From contig RCTD01000032.1 in NCBI GenBank assembly GCA_014898415.1, positions 310,001 to 374,000 on the forward strand: a DNA stretch of 64,000 nt. The letters are read 5' to 3'. How positions within the stretch are numbered: the first letter of the stretch is position 1; each line of letters opens with the position of its first letter. This DNA comes from Stromatinia cepivora (taxonomy: Eukaryota > Ascomycota > Leotiomycetes > Helotiales > Sclerotiniaceae). A program made the translations under genes and the position numbers. The notes under the pieces are model-generated. The model was not told where the DNA came from. It worked only from the letters and a program-made list of their open reading frames with translations, and searched no databases. Positions 1 through 9,674 of this stretch are shown one piece after another.

Positions 1-880
1 AACAAACACATCTCCACTTTGTACACCATGCGATACCCAACGCATATATCCGGGTTTCGTGACCACAAAATATATGTATCCACAGGTATTCTAGAGTCTG
101 TATTCATGGTTGATTCAATAGCCTCTTTGCACGCTCTGAACTCATATCACTCAGAGCCCTATGTGATTTAATAACATAAGGACTATTGGTAAACAATTGC
201 GGCGCCACCGTATAGATCATAGTTAAGAGAGCTTCAGCTTCTACCGGTGCAAATGTTTGAGCCAAAAGTAATCTATGAGCATGGTTCGCTAATATGCTTC
301 TTCTCGTGTCCCTCCTTGTGCATATGGTTCCTCAGTACATTTCTGAACTACATCTCGCGTTGCGTCTGTAATAGCCGTTATGATATTGATTCCCTCAATT
401 CCAGCCCTCTCTTCCAGCTGGCAAGGAACTCCATCTGGAAGAAGAGGTATGGCGGCTGCTGGAGTAAGAACAGCTACGTAACTGATAATCATGCCTGAAA
501 CGGCCAAAACTCCGCCGTTTGGAAATAATCAATTAGCATCCAGTGCCCACTTTCCCAGACGTAAATTGCGGCTAGAGTCACTTGTATAATCATCAACCCA
601 AGATGTGCGTCTAGGTGCACGCTCAGTCGGAAGATCAAACCCCCATAAAATCATCCTCGGTGTGATGCCGGCGCTAAGGAAGAGATTCAAGTGCTTTCCA
701 TCTTCTAGATAGTACCAACAAATATCTCTAAAAATCTCTTTGTTTGAAACAGTTTGGCTGTAATTTGGTTGGAGCTCTGGAACTGTAGAGTCGCATGCAA
801 GACTGAGAAGAGCCTAAATCTGATATCTAGAATTCGCAGCACCTATTGGAACTCCATCTATAATCTGAGCAATGGGTTAG
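1..880 (-). pseudogene. HET-domain (heterokaryon incompatibility) protein, decayed and cut by the window edge
   Basis: Reading the minus strand from about 880 to 1 gives the C-terminal two thirds of a HET-type protein. It has the conserved YALLSLA-like block, a PNYS block, a GKHLNLFLSAG block, a WVDDYTS block (the usual W-V-P-D position), a PYAQGGTREEAY block matching the family's GE..EEAFWRTL region, and near the edge FVVTKPGYM...SGDVF, matching the terminal F-V-T-K-x-G-Y...GD segment. Three stops interrupt a single frame: TAG at 814-816, TGA at 529-531 and TAG at 289-291. A frameshift near 255-265 changes frame for the rest. The TAG at 289-291 sits at the conserved Trp, a G-to-A change. The N-terminal part was not found with confidence upstream of 880. 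HET proteins trigger cell death between incompatible strains; this copy cannot encode one. Family assignment rests on motif memory, not a search. Confidence 0.6.
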
Positions 881-1396
881 TTGTTTCGAATTCTTTTTTT
901 CTCCGAGACGAATCGCAAAATTTATCAACGACTGTTCACCGCTCTCTAGGATACTCATAATGAATTTGTTCCAATATCGATTTTGAGATCTGAGTTGATT
1001 CTGCGTCGCTGGGAGAATTCAAACTCTAGGTTTGATGAGAAATGTAATCTTGGTGAATGGAGAAGTATCAATTGGACGGTCAATACGTGGCTATGGCAAT
1101 GACAGAGACACCGAGGAAGGAAGCAATGAAAAATTCCTAACCCTGACAAAAAAGTAGTGAATAACTTTTAAGTCGCAGAGGAGAAACCACCTAGTCGGGA
1201 AGCACTTTTCGTGATTGCGCTTCATTGCCAATATCTACTTACAGTCTCACAGCCACTTGACATGAATGTGAGACCAGTTGCCCAAGTCATTGAAAGCGCA
1301 GGACATATTAAAATGACAATGCAAACTTCTCCTACAGGCCATTTATCGAATCGACAAAGAATACCAACTTGCAACTTGACCTTCATGATATTGGCG
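881..1396. other. No gene recognised
   Basis: This stretch holds only short open frames. It may contain mutated remains of the N-terminal part of the HET relic, but I cannot align any HET N-terminal block here. Confidence 0.4.
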
Positions 1397-1684
1397 ATGG
1401 CATCAAATCTCCAATGTCTCGAATTTGAGAGCGAAGATGACTTCAAAGAAATGATGCCAGCTTGTTGGGAAGCATTTGAAAACCCTTTCAGTTCCTATCT
1501 TCGAATAGTTTTTTATCTCGAGGGCACCTCCTCACAGGAACGAGAACGATCTATGCAGAGAGCTATGACTTCTGTCATGATGCAACATGCACAGAGTGCT
1601 TCTAATAGCTATTGGATGAAAGTCATCGAACCAACATATGGAAAATTGGTGGGAGCCGCAAATTGGATTACATGGAGCTATTAA
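1397..1684 (+). pseudogene. Truncated GNAT-family N-acetyltransferase
   Basis: About 95 codons from ATG at 1397 to TAA at 1682-1684. The sequence resembles the first half of fungal GNAT proteins: an acidic stretch, then CWEAFENPFSSYLRIVF, an ERERSMQRAM helix, and SYWMKVIEPTYGKLVGAANW, which is the strand-turn-strand ending in the typical W-x-x-W/Y position. The acetyl-CoA binding core (the R/Q-x-x-G-x-G/A motif) that should follow is missing because the frame stops, and I see no continuation after 1684 in other frames. The frame is open upstream to 1211, but the family-like part starts at 1397. Probably a broken remnant beside the HET relic; an unseen downstream exon is the alternative. Confidence 0.5.
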
Positions 1685-2173
1685 CACGATGCTAATTATA
1701 ATTCTTTTACGCTGAATTCAATTCGCGTGGCTGGAACCACCTTGAGATATCTCCAAGGATAATCATGAATCATGTGCCAAATGCATGCACAATCCTTTTA
1801 CGGATAAATATTTAACCGAGATTTACATGGCTTAAAATAACACTCTTGGATAATGCTTTAATTAGCCGCCGGTCTACCTAGTTTAGTACCTTTCAACTTC
1901 CCCCAAAAAGTCATATGTTCTAAATATATTTAATCAACGGGGTCGTCCTTTGGATAGTTGTCATGTCAAGACACCTTTCTCCCCTTTAAGATCACTAAAA
2001 CACTGCGCCGCCAACATACATCACATGGCTTTCCGACCTAGAATTTTGTCTACTTTTTCTAATTGCTTACAATGAGCTCATTGTACTCGGGAAAAGGCTC
2101 AATTACACTTCATCAATCCGATCATTCCCAGTTTTACCCACGAAACCCTCATTACTGGTGAAGTTATCAAAGA
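1685..2173. other. Intergenic region upstream of the mannosyltransferase
   Basis: AT-rich spacer that probably holds the promoter of the gene starting at 2174. No repeat or conserved gene seen. The last 60 bases are pyrimidine- and CCA-rich, as is common before fungal start codons. Confidence 0.4.
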
Positions 2174-3640
2174 ATGAGGCAAACTCGTGCTTTCGCTCTC
2201 GCTACTTTTGGCGCAATCGTTTTCATCGTTAGCTTTTCTCATCTAAATTCTAACGACTTATCGAATTATATTCCACACAAAGCTCAGAACTATTTTCATT
2301 ATGAGACACCCCCAGATTCAGAAGAAATCTCAAGGCTCAATGGAATCTTAGAGGAGTTTTTGTCACGCCCAATCTTATCTTACGATGATGCTGTTTCGTT
2401 AAATTCTCAGACCTGCCCGGTTAATGGAACTAATTTTGACCGAGCTGCTGTCAATGGCAATTTGAAAACATGGGCAGATATTCCTTCATCACAAATTTAT
2501 ATATGGCGTCAAGGTATCGTGAAATATTTACGTCGCAAACAAATTGAGGCAATCGGGAAGACGACCTCAGCATCACCTGCTAGCGCCAATGGGCCGGGAA
2601 AGGAAAGAAAGAGCAAAAGAGGGATTGTTATGGCCGCAGGGGATCGTTCAGCACTAATCCGTGCGAGAACCTCTCTTCGGCTCCTGAAGTCGTATAATTG
2701 CACGTTGCCAGTCGAGATATTTCATTTCGATTCCGAATTATCTGCACCTGCACTTAGTAGTCTTCTATCCGATCTCTCAGAACTACAAAACCCTGATTCC
2801 AGCACTAGCGGTATTAATGTCACTACACGCGTAGTGGATGAAGTATCAAAAGGATCTGGATGGAAAGATTTTCAAATAAAAGGAGCTGCCATTCAACAAT
2901 CTTCATTTGACCATATCCTGTATTTAGATACCGATTCTTATCCTCTACGAAATCCGGAATATCTGTTCGAAGGAAGAGAATGGAGAGATACAGGGCTTCT
3001 ATTATGGCCTGATTATTCAAAATCTCATCCCACCAATCCTATGTGGCGATTGTTGGGCCAGCCATGTCGGAACGAATATGAGGGAGAATCTGGACAAGTT
3101 TTAATATCTCGAACTCGCCACCAGGATATTCTATGGTTGATTGAGTACTTTGCACTTCATCATGAAGAGTTCTATGGATTTATGGGAGGTGATCGAGATT
3201 CATTTCGGGCTGCTGCCCTTCTTCTTGGAAAGCCATGGACCGGTCCGGGAAGAACGAATGCTGTAGGAGCCGCAAAGATTCCCGAAAATCCTCAATCAGG
3301 AGGACATACGATGCTTCAAGCAGATCCATATGGAAAGTGGATGTTCGTACATGCGAATTTGATTAAGCATTCTCATTTCGCCAGACCACTTTGGTCTGAA
3401 GTCCATAGGATTCGCGATGATATATTCAAAGAGGGGACCACATATGGTAATATTGATTCACCAAACGATAAGATAGGCAATGGGGTAAAATTAGATGTGG
3501 CCGACAACCCTAGACTGGTAACGACTATGTCTACTTTTAAAGGATATAATGAAGGTTTGGTTGCCATTGAAGATTGGGATTCATACGAGGAGTTGAAAGG
3601 ATTCGAGGAGAAGTGGTATGGTTTTGGTGGTGTGCATTAG
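2174..3640 (+). CDS. Alpha-1,2-mannosyltransferase-like type II membrane protein (GT71, MNN2/MNN5 family)
   Basis: Single exon of 488 residues. A hydrophobic segment at residues 7-23 after a short basic N terminus makes a type II signal anchor, so the catalytic part should lie in the Golgi lumen. The nucleotide-sugar and metal site is LYLDTDSYPLRNPEYLF, with the D-x-D at about residue 252. Further family blocks are GIVMAAGDRSALIRARTS, PVEIFHFDSEL, WKDFQIKGAAIQQSSF, LLLWPDYSKSHPTNP, ESGQVLISRTRH, FMGGDRDSFRAA and WMFVHANLIKH. The known role of the family is transfer of mannose from GDP-mannose to branch protein-linked outer-chain mannan. No disruption is seen. The next gene, a pseudogene, lies about 220 nt downstream on the opposite strand. 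The exact acceptor is inference; family confidence is high. Confidence 0.88.
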   Translation: MRQTRAFALATFGAIVFIVSFSHLNSNDLSNYIPHKAQNYFHYETPPDSEEISRLNGILEEFLSRPILSYDDAVSLNSQTCPVNGTNFDRAAVNGNLKTWADIPSSQIYIWRQGIVKYLRRKQIEAIGKTTSASPASANGPGKERKSKRGIVMAAGDRSALIRARTSLRLLKSYNCTLPVEIFHFDSELSAPALSSLLSDLSELQNPDSSTSGINVTTRVVDEVSKGSGWKDFQIKGAAIQQSSFDHILYLDTDSYPLRNPEYLFEGREWRDTGLLLWPDYSKSHPTNPMWRLLGQPCRNEYEGESGQVLISRTRHQDILWLIEYFALHHEEFYGFMGGDRDSFRAAALLLGKPWTGPGRTNAVGAAKIPENPQSGGHTMLQADPYGKWMFVHANLIKHSHFARPLWSEVHRIRDDIFKEGTTYGNIDSPNDKIGNGVKLDVADNPRLVTTMSTFKGYNEGLVAIEDWDSYEELKGFEEKWYGFGGVH

Positions 3641-3856
3641 TTGGTCATATGGGTGCTTTGGATCCGATGTAAGGCCTTATTTGGTGTGTCCCCATTATGG
3701 ATCAGGTAGGTGAGCCACGACCGGTTGGATAATAGAACGCTTAATTCCGGATTTGGATCGACCGATAGTAACATCACATGTTTCGAACACGAAAGTCAAG
3801 AACGTAAGGAACGATATTTTGGACGGTCTATCGCTATACTGGGTGTGTTTACCCGT

Positions 3857-5270
3857 CTATGAAGCAAAATCAATGAGAAGCTTCAGGCGTTCATCAGTCT
3901 CATATGTCTTCAACGCGTTCTCCTTCCATTGTGACCAATCTTCTCCCGCCCGAACGCTTTTAATAATGCATTTGCCAACGGTAAGGCGTCTTCCCATTTT
4001 GGTTCATTAGCCAGGCCCCAGAAATATCTTCTGATTTTCTCATCATCCATAATGCCGGGCAGACCAGAGAAGCCTCTTTTATGCAGTATATCAGCCAGCG
4101 CAAGATCGTCGGGGCTCAGTGAGAATTTTCCAGAACACAAATCCTTCATGTTTACCGTATCTATCGATGGCCCGAAAGCTTCGTTTCGAGGTACAATACA
4201 TGCCATTTGCCAGTCGATAACGCCAGTGATGTTCAGTTGCTCGTCGACGAGGAAGTGGTCGCCTTTGTCATCAACATGCTTCAAATAAAATTTCTCTGGC
4301 TCCTGGCTTTCCTCCTGCGAGACTAATTGGGTCGCGCTATCCTTCAGAAAGCGGTACACTAGATAAGCATCTATAGGGTACTAGGTATAGAGCTGACCAT
4401 CCGCAATGAGCTCCAAGTACTGCTCAGACCAAGCAGTAAAGTATGCGATAGATGTATCAAATGGACCTTTGGGGGTGAGAATGACAAACATGTCGCTCGA
4501 AACGGCCGAGACCTCAATTTCAGATGATTTAAAGCACAGAGAGCCAGCCTTGGTAAAGGGATGTTTTTCTAACTCCATCAAAATGTCTGCAAGACCGTTC
4601 CAGACTTTTGCCCTTTCGCTCTCAGTGGCGGCCTCACCAGACGGACCATCGCCTATGTATGCAGTCCCCCGTAATTCTTCCATGAGGATGAAGCTCACGC
4701 CAACACCATAGTCTATTTCAGTACCAGTGCCCCATATACCATAACTAAATGCTCGAGGTGCCGGCACTGAGGTAGTTTCCAAAAATTTCAGGGTTGCATA
4801 TTGACTGAGTAAAAGGTATTCAACGAATGAAGGCGGATGAGTGAAAGCAAGTCTGCCAACACGTGGGATGCGAAGCAACCATGAAGGAGAGCCGTCGTCG
4901 AAGCGAATGCGAGCGTGATAGTTCATACCCCCCATGATAGCGTTGGGGCCAACCTCAGCAGAATGTTCGATAGTGCAACTTCGGCCACCGTTAAGATCCG
5001 AAGCAAGCTTTCAGGCTGCCTCATCGTTGATCCGAGAATGGATACCTCTAAGTTCGGCTTCCAGGTCTGCTACCCAAGTCGCATCGCCCACTTCCTTAAT
5101 TGAAGAATTCGTTAGTATTGGGCTGAGTTGAGATATCGATAGAGGTATAAATATGAGGGAAAGTGAAAAGGCTATGCCACTTACTCTATTGCACTTATGG
5201 AAAGGCGGGCACAAGTGAATGACGCACAGATTGCGTTTGCATATATCACATCCGCCCAGGTCTCTTACGC
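3857..5270 (-). pseudogene. APH/choline-kinase-type phosphotransferase pseudogene
   Basis: The minus strand encodes a fungal aminoglycoside phosphotransferase-like protein broken in at least three places. A short first exon with a Cys-rich CDICKRNLC...CPPFHKC segment leads into an intron (5095-5184, GTAAGT, TACTAAC). Next comes an in-frame TGA at 5011-5013. Then follow the kinase N-lobe (ARIRFDDGSPSWLLRIPRV, PAPRAFSYG, SFILMEELRG) and an in-frame TAG at 4381-4383 inside DGQLYT*YPIDAYLVYRFL. The C-lobe (DKGDHFLVDEQLNITGVIDWQ) carries the family's nucleotide- and metal-binding region, with H-F-L-V-D where H-x-D-L-x-x-x-N is usual and ITGVIDWQ as the DWE-like block. A frameshift near 3941-3950 moves the last coding block (DWSQWKENALKTYE...) into another frame, ending at 3857-3859. 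CAG-to-TAG is a C-to-T change. Homologous reading resumes after each break, so decay is more likely than mis-splicing. Confidence 0.8.
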
Positions 5271-6812
5271 CTAGTCAGAGGCATCCTGACACTGAGCAAT
5301 CAAAAAATCGTGGGGCCTTTGAATGGTAATGCCTCTTACATCCCTGGACTGAGCAATTGGAGAATTTCGAGACCATTGAAATGGTAATATATAAATGAGC
5401 CAAGCTATGGTAGCTAATGATAAGTATAAATTACTTGTAAAAAATGAAAAGGTTCGGGTAGTCGCATGTCAAGAGATTATATTGTCGTTATTATCAAAAG
5501 AAGTTCGTGCTTTGTAGTAACTTTCTCGGAGTAGGAGCTGAGCCTTTATTCATCTAGAAAATTACTATTTGTTTGGCTGATCCATATATACCATATTTAG
5601 GATTGTTGTCAAAGAAATTGCGTGAGTTCATCTCCAGCCGATTGAGTATTACCTTGGTGAGTGGCTTACCTCTTAATTTTGAATAAATAGTCCATTCGTC
5701 ATAAGAAAAATCTTTGATACAACAACTTTCATTCGGAAGTCCGGTCTTATAGTTATTCCTTGACCTCAATCTACTTAGATTCCCCGCTGTAGGAATACAT
5801 AATCGGTCACCGCGGGGTGTATCCGGTTGGATTACATGCAAACGCGCGGTTAACGTTGCGAGACCTCACAGCCGCATCTATCATGAAACCCACATTTTCA
5901 TAGATAGGAAATCTTTAGGGACTTAGTGTTCTGGTCATATCTTTGCGGATAGCTGTGTTTTAGTGGGTAGTAATATTTAGTCGAACTTCGGTATATTGAA
6001 ATGATCGATGGAGTAGGTGGAGTCTCATCCATTGTTCTTCATATTCACAGTTGATATGGAAAGCCTACTTGGGAAATGGGAAAGTCTTCCCAAAAGCCAC
6101 GACGCCCATTGCTAATAAGATATTGCTATACCAGTATCATACATAAATACCTATCGGTGACTTTAACCATACATTGTTGTACATCAGAAAAGCGAATGGT
6201 TGGGTGTTCTCAAGTTGGGCGCTTAAACAGGGCTATGATCCCTCTTCATAAGATCCCGGCCCCAAAGACATCATAGAACTAGATTTCCAACGTTCAGAAA
6301 AATAGATAGGTCTTGAGGGCTGAGGCGTATGTTATGAAGGTTGAAGACCTCATATCTCCACTAAATTTGCGTCCTCACCAAATTTTCCTTTGCAGGATCA
6401 CTGTTCCATATTCTAGACCTCCAACTAACACGGAAATGTCTACATATTACAAGCCAACATTCGTTGTCTCTGTCTTGCTTCTGTTTGCTTAAGTTTTGTT
6501 CAGACCTTACTCGTGGCACTCGTTTCTGCGCTTCCATCTTTCGGTCTATGTTTAGCTTTATTGGAAATACCTCACTACTAATATCTCGGTGTTTGTTTTC
6601 ATTGTGCCAGCGAAGCCGGAAGGGGCCTATGTAACCTATTTGTCAAGTATATTCATGCTGTTGCCTTTAACAAACCTTGATATCCTCCCACACTCCTTTC
6701 TCTCTCTTTTCTTCTCTTTTTCTATTTACACGTCGAGATTGAAATAACAGCCCGCAATCATTTCTTTGGTGTACATACTATTATTATAACCAGCCTCCAC
6801 AAAATCACAAAG
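5271..6812. other. Intergenic region
   Basis: About 1.5 kb without a recognisable gene. An open frame of 95 codons on the minus strand (5554-5841) has no features I recognise and is probably chance. The segment 6690-6727 is a C/T tract of the type found in fungal core promoters, just upstream of the gene at 6813. Confidence 0.5.
6690..6727 (+). promoter_or_regulatory. Pyrimidine-rich promoter tract
   Basis: An almost uninterrupted C/T run about 90-120 nt before the start codon of the GPI-anchored protein gene. Such CT blocks commonly lie near the transcription start in filamentous fungi. Assigned from position and composition only. Confidence 0.35.
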
Positions 6813-7926
6813 ATGACTCGCTCAACGTTCATATTCGGACTTGGGTCAATTATCCTTGGTCAATTCACAACTTCCACTTTAGCGCAAGTCGTGACTGATG
6901 TAGTATCAATCACGGATACGGCGACCATAACTTCTTGCGCGGATACTGTGACGAATTGTCCAGCAAGGAAAACGGCTGCCAGTGTTGCATCAGATGATAC
7001 ATCTCAAGAATCCATCCCAAGCATAGCTTCGGAAGTCGCATCCACAACACCTAAACCATCAAGTTGGATTGCATCTTCAACTTCAGCAGAAGCAGAACCC
7101 TTAACCGTAACCGTCACTCAAACTGTTGCCGGAGACTGCGGTGCATCTTCTACCCCCGAAATATCTAGCTCTACCTCAACAAATGCCATATGGTGGCCCC
7201 CAGCATCAGGTATTTCTATCCACATACCCTTTTACAAAAATATCCACTAACCCCACTACAGTTATCCCATCCACACCATTAGGCATAGCATCATCCAACC
7301 AAGTACACACAGTAATAGCATCAAGCTGGACCAGCACCGCAGCATGGGGAACAGGTCTAAAATCCTCCACAAAATACACATGGGGAACAGGCGTCACATC
7401 CGCCATTATCCCAACATATGCTTCAGACATCACCGCATCAGCAACTCTCACAACTTATTCGTACTCCACCATTGAAACCAAAACCAGCGGCTCCACAACC
7501 TGGACCACGACGACGGGATGGACTACCATCTCTACATGCGACGCCAGTACCAGCGGTGTCTATAGCGCGGGCTACAAGTCGGGCTATGCAACCGGCAGCG
7601 GCGATGATTACGGCACCGGAACTCTCACCGGTCCCTATAGAAATTCGACCCAAACAGCAACAGCAGCCATGGACTCCTCAGCCCCAACAAGCACAGACGA
7701 TAACCCATCAACAAGTAGCACCTTAACGACGTCTTCGGAAAGTACTTCTCAATCCACACTTATTATTGCTCCTCCCTCCACTAGTACAAGAATGGGAATT
7801 GCAGCGACAGGAATTAATGCGACGACGGGGGCGCAACAAACTACTATCTCGGCGGATTCGGATCGAGTGCATATTTCTTTTGTGGTGTTGGGGGTGGTGG
7901 GTTTGGTGAATTTGTTGTGGGTTTGA
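6813..7926 (+). CDS. Ser/Thr-rich GPI-anchored cell-wall protein
   Basis: Two exons, 6813-7209 and 7262-7926, joined by a 52-nt intron (GTATTT donor, CACTAAC branch, CTACAG acceptor). The frame joins cleanly to give 353 residues. Residues 1-24 are a signal peptide ending LAQ. The mature part is very rich in Ser, Thr and Ala, typical of a heavily O-mannosylated surface protein. A Gly/Tyr segment (SAGYKSGYATGSGDDYGTG) lies in the middle. The last 19 residues (VHISFVVLGVVGLVNLLWV) form the hydrophobic tail expected of a GPI attachment signal, preceded by small residues that could serve as the omega site. No catalytic domain is visible, so structural or adhesive function is inference. Confidence 0.75.
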
Positions 7927-7996
7927 TTTTGATTTGGGGGGGTTGTGATTAATGTTGATGTTTTGGTTTTTTATTTGGGAGGTGGGAGTTTGATTG

Positions 7997-8019
7997 TTTT
8001 TTTTTGGGGGGGGGGGGGG
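7997..8019. repeat. T9-G14 homopolymer junction
   Basis: Nine T followed directly by fourteen G just after the GPI-protein stop codon. Such a run is prone to slippage and to sequencing error. Confidence 0.9.
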
Positions 8020-8764
8020 TGTGTAGAGGGGAATGCGTGGAATGGATTAGATATCTTCCATGATTTTGGATGAGCTATTCAGGGGAATTTCTCTTTTTGT
8101 TCTCTCCTGTCCTAGATATCCTTCAGATAGAGATGTGAGTAGGTTATGGATATAGATATTGTACTCGTACTACTAAAAGTCCACAATAGACATACACAAG
8201 AAAAAATCCACATCACCAATCCGACGGGACATTTTTCATTATCTTATATTTCTTTTAGTGGACTTGGGATTTAATACCCCTCACTTTGCGTTTGCGCTTG
8301 CGCTTGCGGCTGTCCTGTCGGTGATAAGATCTCTATCTCGTGGTTATTTAGTAGTTAATACCACTGTAGATATTTGATTAACGGAGCTGGTTTATCCATA
8401 TATGTATGGTATTATACATACTACATATATCGAACTCAATTTTTTTTAAGAAAATGAAGTAAAAAAACTTCTCGTTTACATAATGCGATATTTCAATACA
8501 AAAAATCATTTTCCAATCTTCATTATTTATGAATGTATATATACATACCTAGTATTTCCAAACCCAAAGAATCGATCGGATCTATCGGATCATCATATAG
8601 AATCTATCTCCATATACCTATAATCCACATCTAAAAGATTTAAGATCTCAATATAACGAATCGTAATCATAATCACAATCGTACCAACATATCAACAAAC
8701 CAATACACAATAACTGAACTTCAAACCTCAAACTTTAAACTCTAAAGAGATAAAAGAAAGAATT

Positions 8765-8881
8765 AAGATTTATAAGATTTATAAGATTTATAAGATTTAT
8801 AAGATTTATAAGATTTATAAGATTTATAAGATTTATCAGATTTATCAGATTTATCAGATTTATCAGATTTATCAGATTTAT
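8765..8881. repeat. Two-variant 9-bp minisatellite
   Basis: Eight perfect copies of AAGATTTAT (8765-8836) followed without a break by five copies of CAGATTTAT (8837-8881). The single-base variant is confined to the second block. Confidence 0.95.
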
Positions 8882-8892
8882 CAATACAGCCA

Positions 8893-8948
8893 TCTAGATT
8901 CTAGATTCCAGATTCCAGATTCCAGATTCCAGATTCCAAATTCCAGAT
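8893..8948. repeat. 7-bp AGATTCC repeat
   Basis: Imperfect tandem copies of AGATTCC, some shortened or changed to AAATTCC, starting about 12 nt after the 9-bp array. The two arrays share the AGATT core, so one may have seeded the other. Confidence 0.85.
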
Positions 8949-9674
8949 AATATCTTCCTTACATTACTATTAAATACAGTCTTGATAATTCCTATCAGAC
9001 CCAGGGTTTGAATGTAATGTTACATTGAATAACGGATCCAAATAAAGATAATACAAGAAAGTCTCTAAGTCATGGTGCTACATCTCTTATCTCCTATTTC
9101 CTATTTCCCATCTCCATCCATCTCCATACCCCGTCTTGCATCTCCACCATCCATTGATCCAACTCATTCCCCTCTAAATAAACATACATCACTCTTCAAC
9201 CATCACAGAACCAAACAAACTAAAACTCAATTAAAACCCACCTCATCTCATCTCATCTCATAAAAAAAGCAATGCATTGGAATACAAATAACAAGCAGGC
9301 TAAAAATTCATAATTCTCCCCCCCCCTGGGGCCAATTTTCATCTTCATTTTCGTTCGGAAGGGCGTCTGTCTGTTCATAATATACAATCTCCCTTTCTTC
9401 CACTTTTTTAATCTGCATCCGCATCCCCATCCCCCACTCCATCCCCATCTCCATTCCATTTCCATCAATCCTCCATGCTTCTTCACGCTTCTCACATCAA
9501 GATCCACAAATTCCACCCGTCTAAAAAATCCAATTCGGAGCCTCAATCCCAATCCCAATCCTAATCCTAACCCTAATCCATACAACCGCAGATCCCTTCC
9601 AAGAACTCTCATAAAGATAAACCCCGCCTAATCCCAATCCACCACGTTCGCTCAAAAAACATAAACCAACCCTC

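Larger units (their letters stand above)
7927..9674. other. Intergenic region rich in simple repeats
   Basis: Between the GPI-protein gene and the 3' end of VPS10. It holds a T9-G14 homopolymer junction (7997-8019), a 9-bp minisatellite, a 7-bp repeat, and CCATCTC/CCATCCC-rich tracts at 9100-9600. Open frames here are by-products of low complexity. Confidence 0.6.

Noticed and set aside
9540..9580. CCTAACCCTAA-like telomeric motif
   Set aside because: Only one or two imperfect copies inside a CCTAATCC microrepeat, not a telomere.
9253..9612. 119-codon minus-strand frame with GLGLGLGLGL repeats
   Set aside because: Product of CCAATCC and CCCATC low-complexity DNA; lies in the 3' flank of VPS10.
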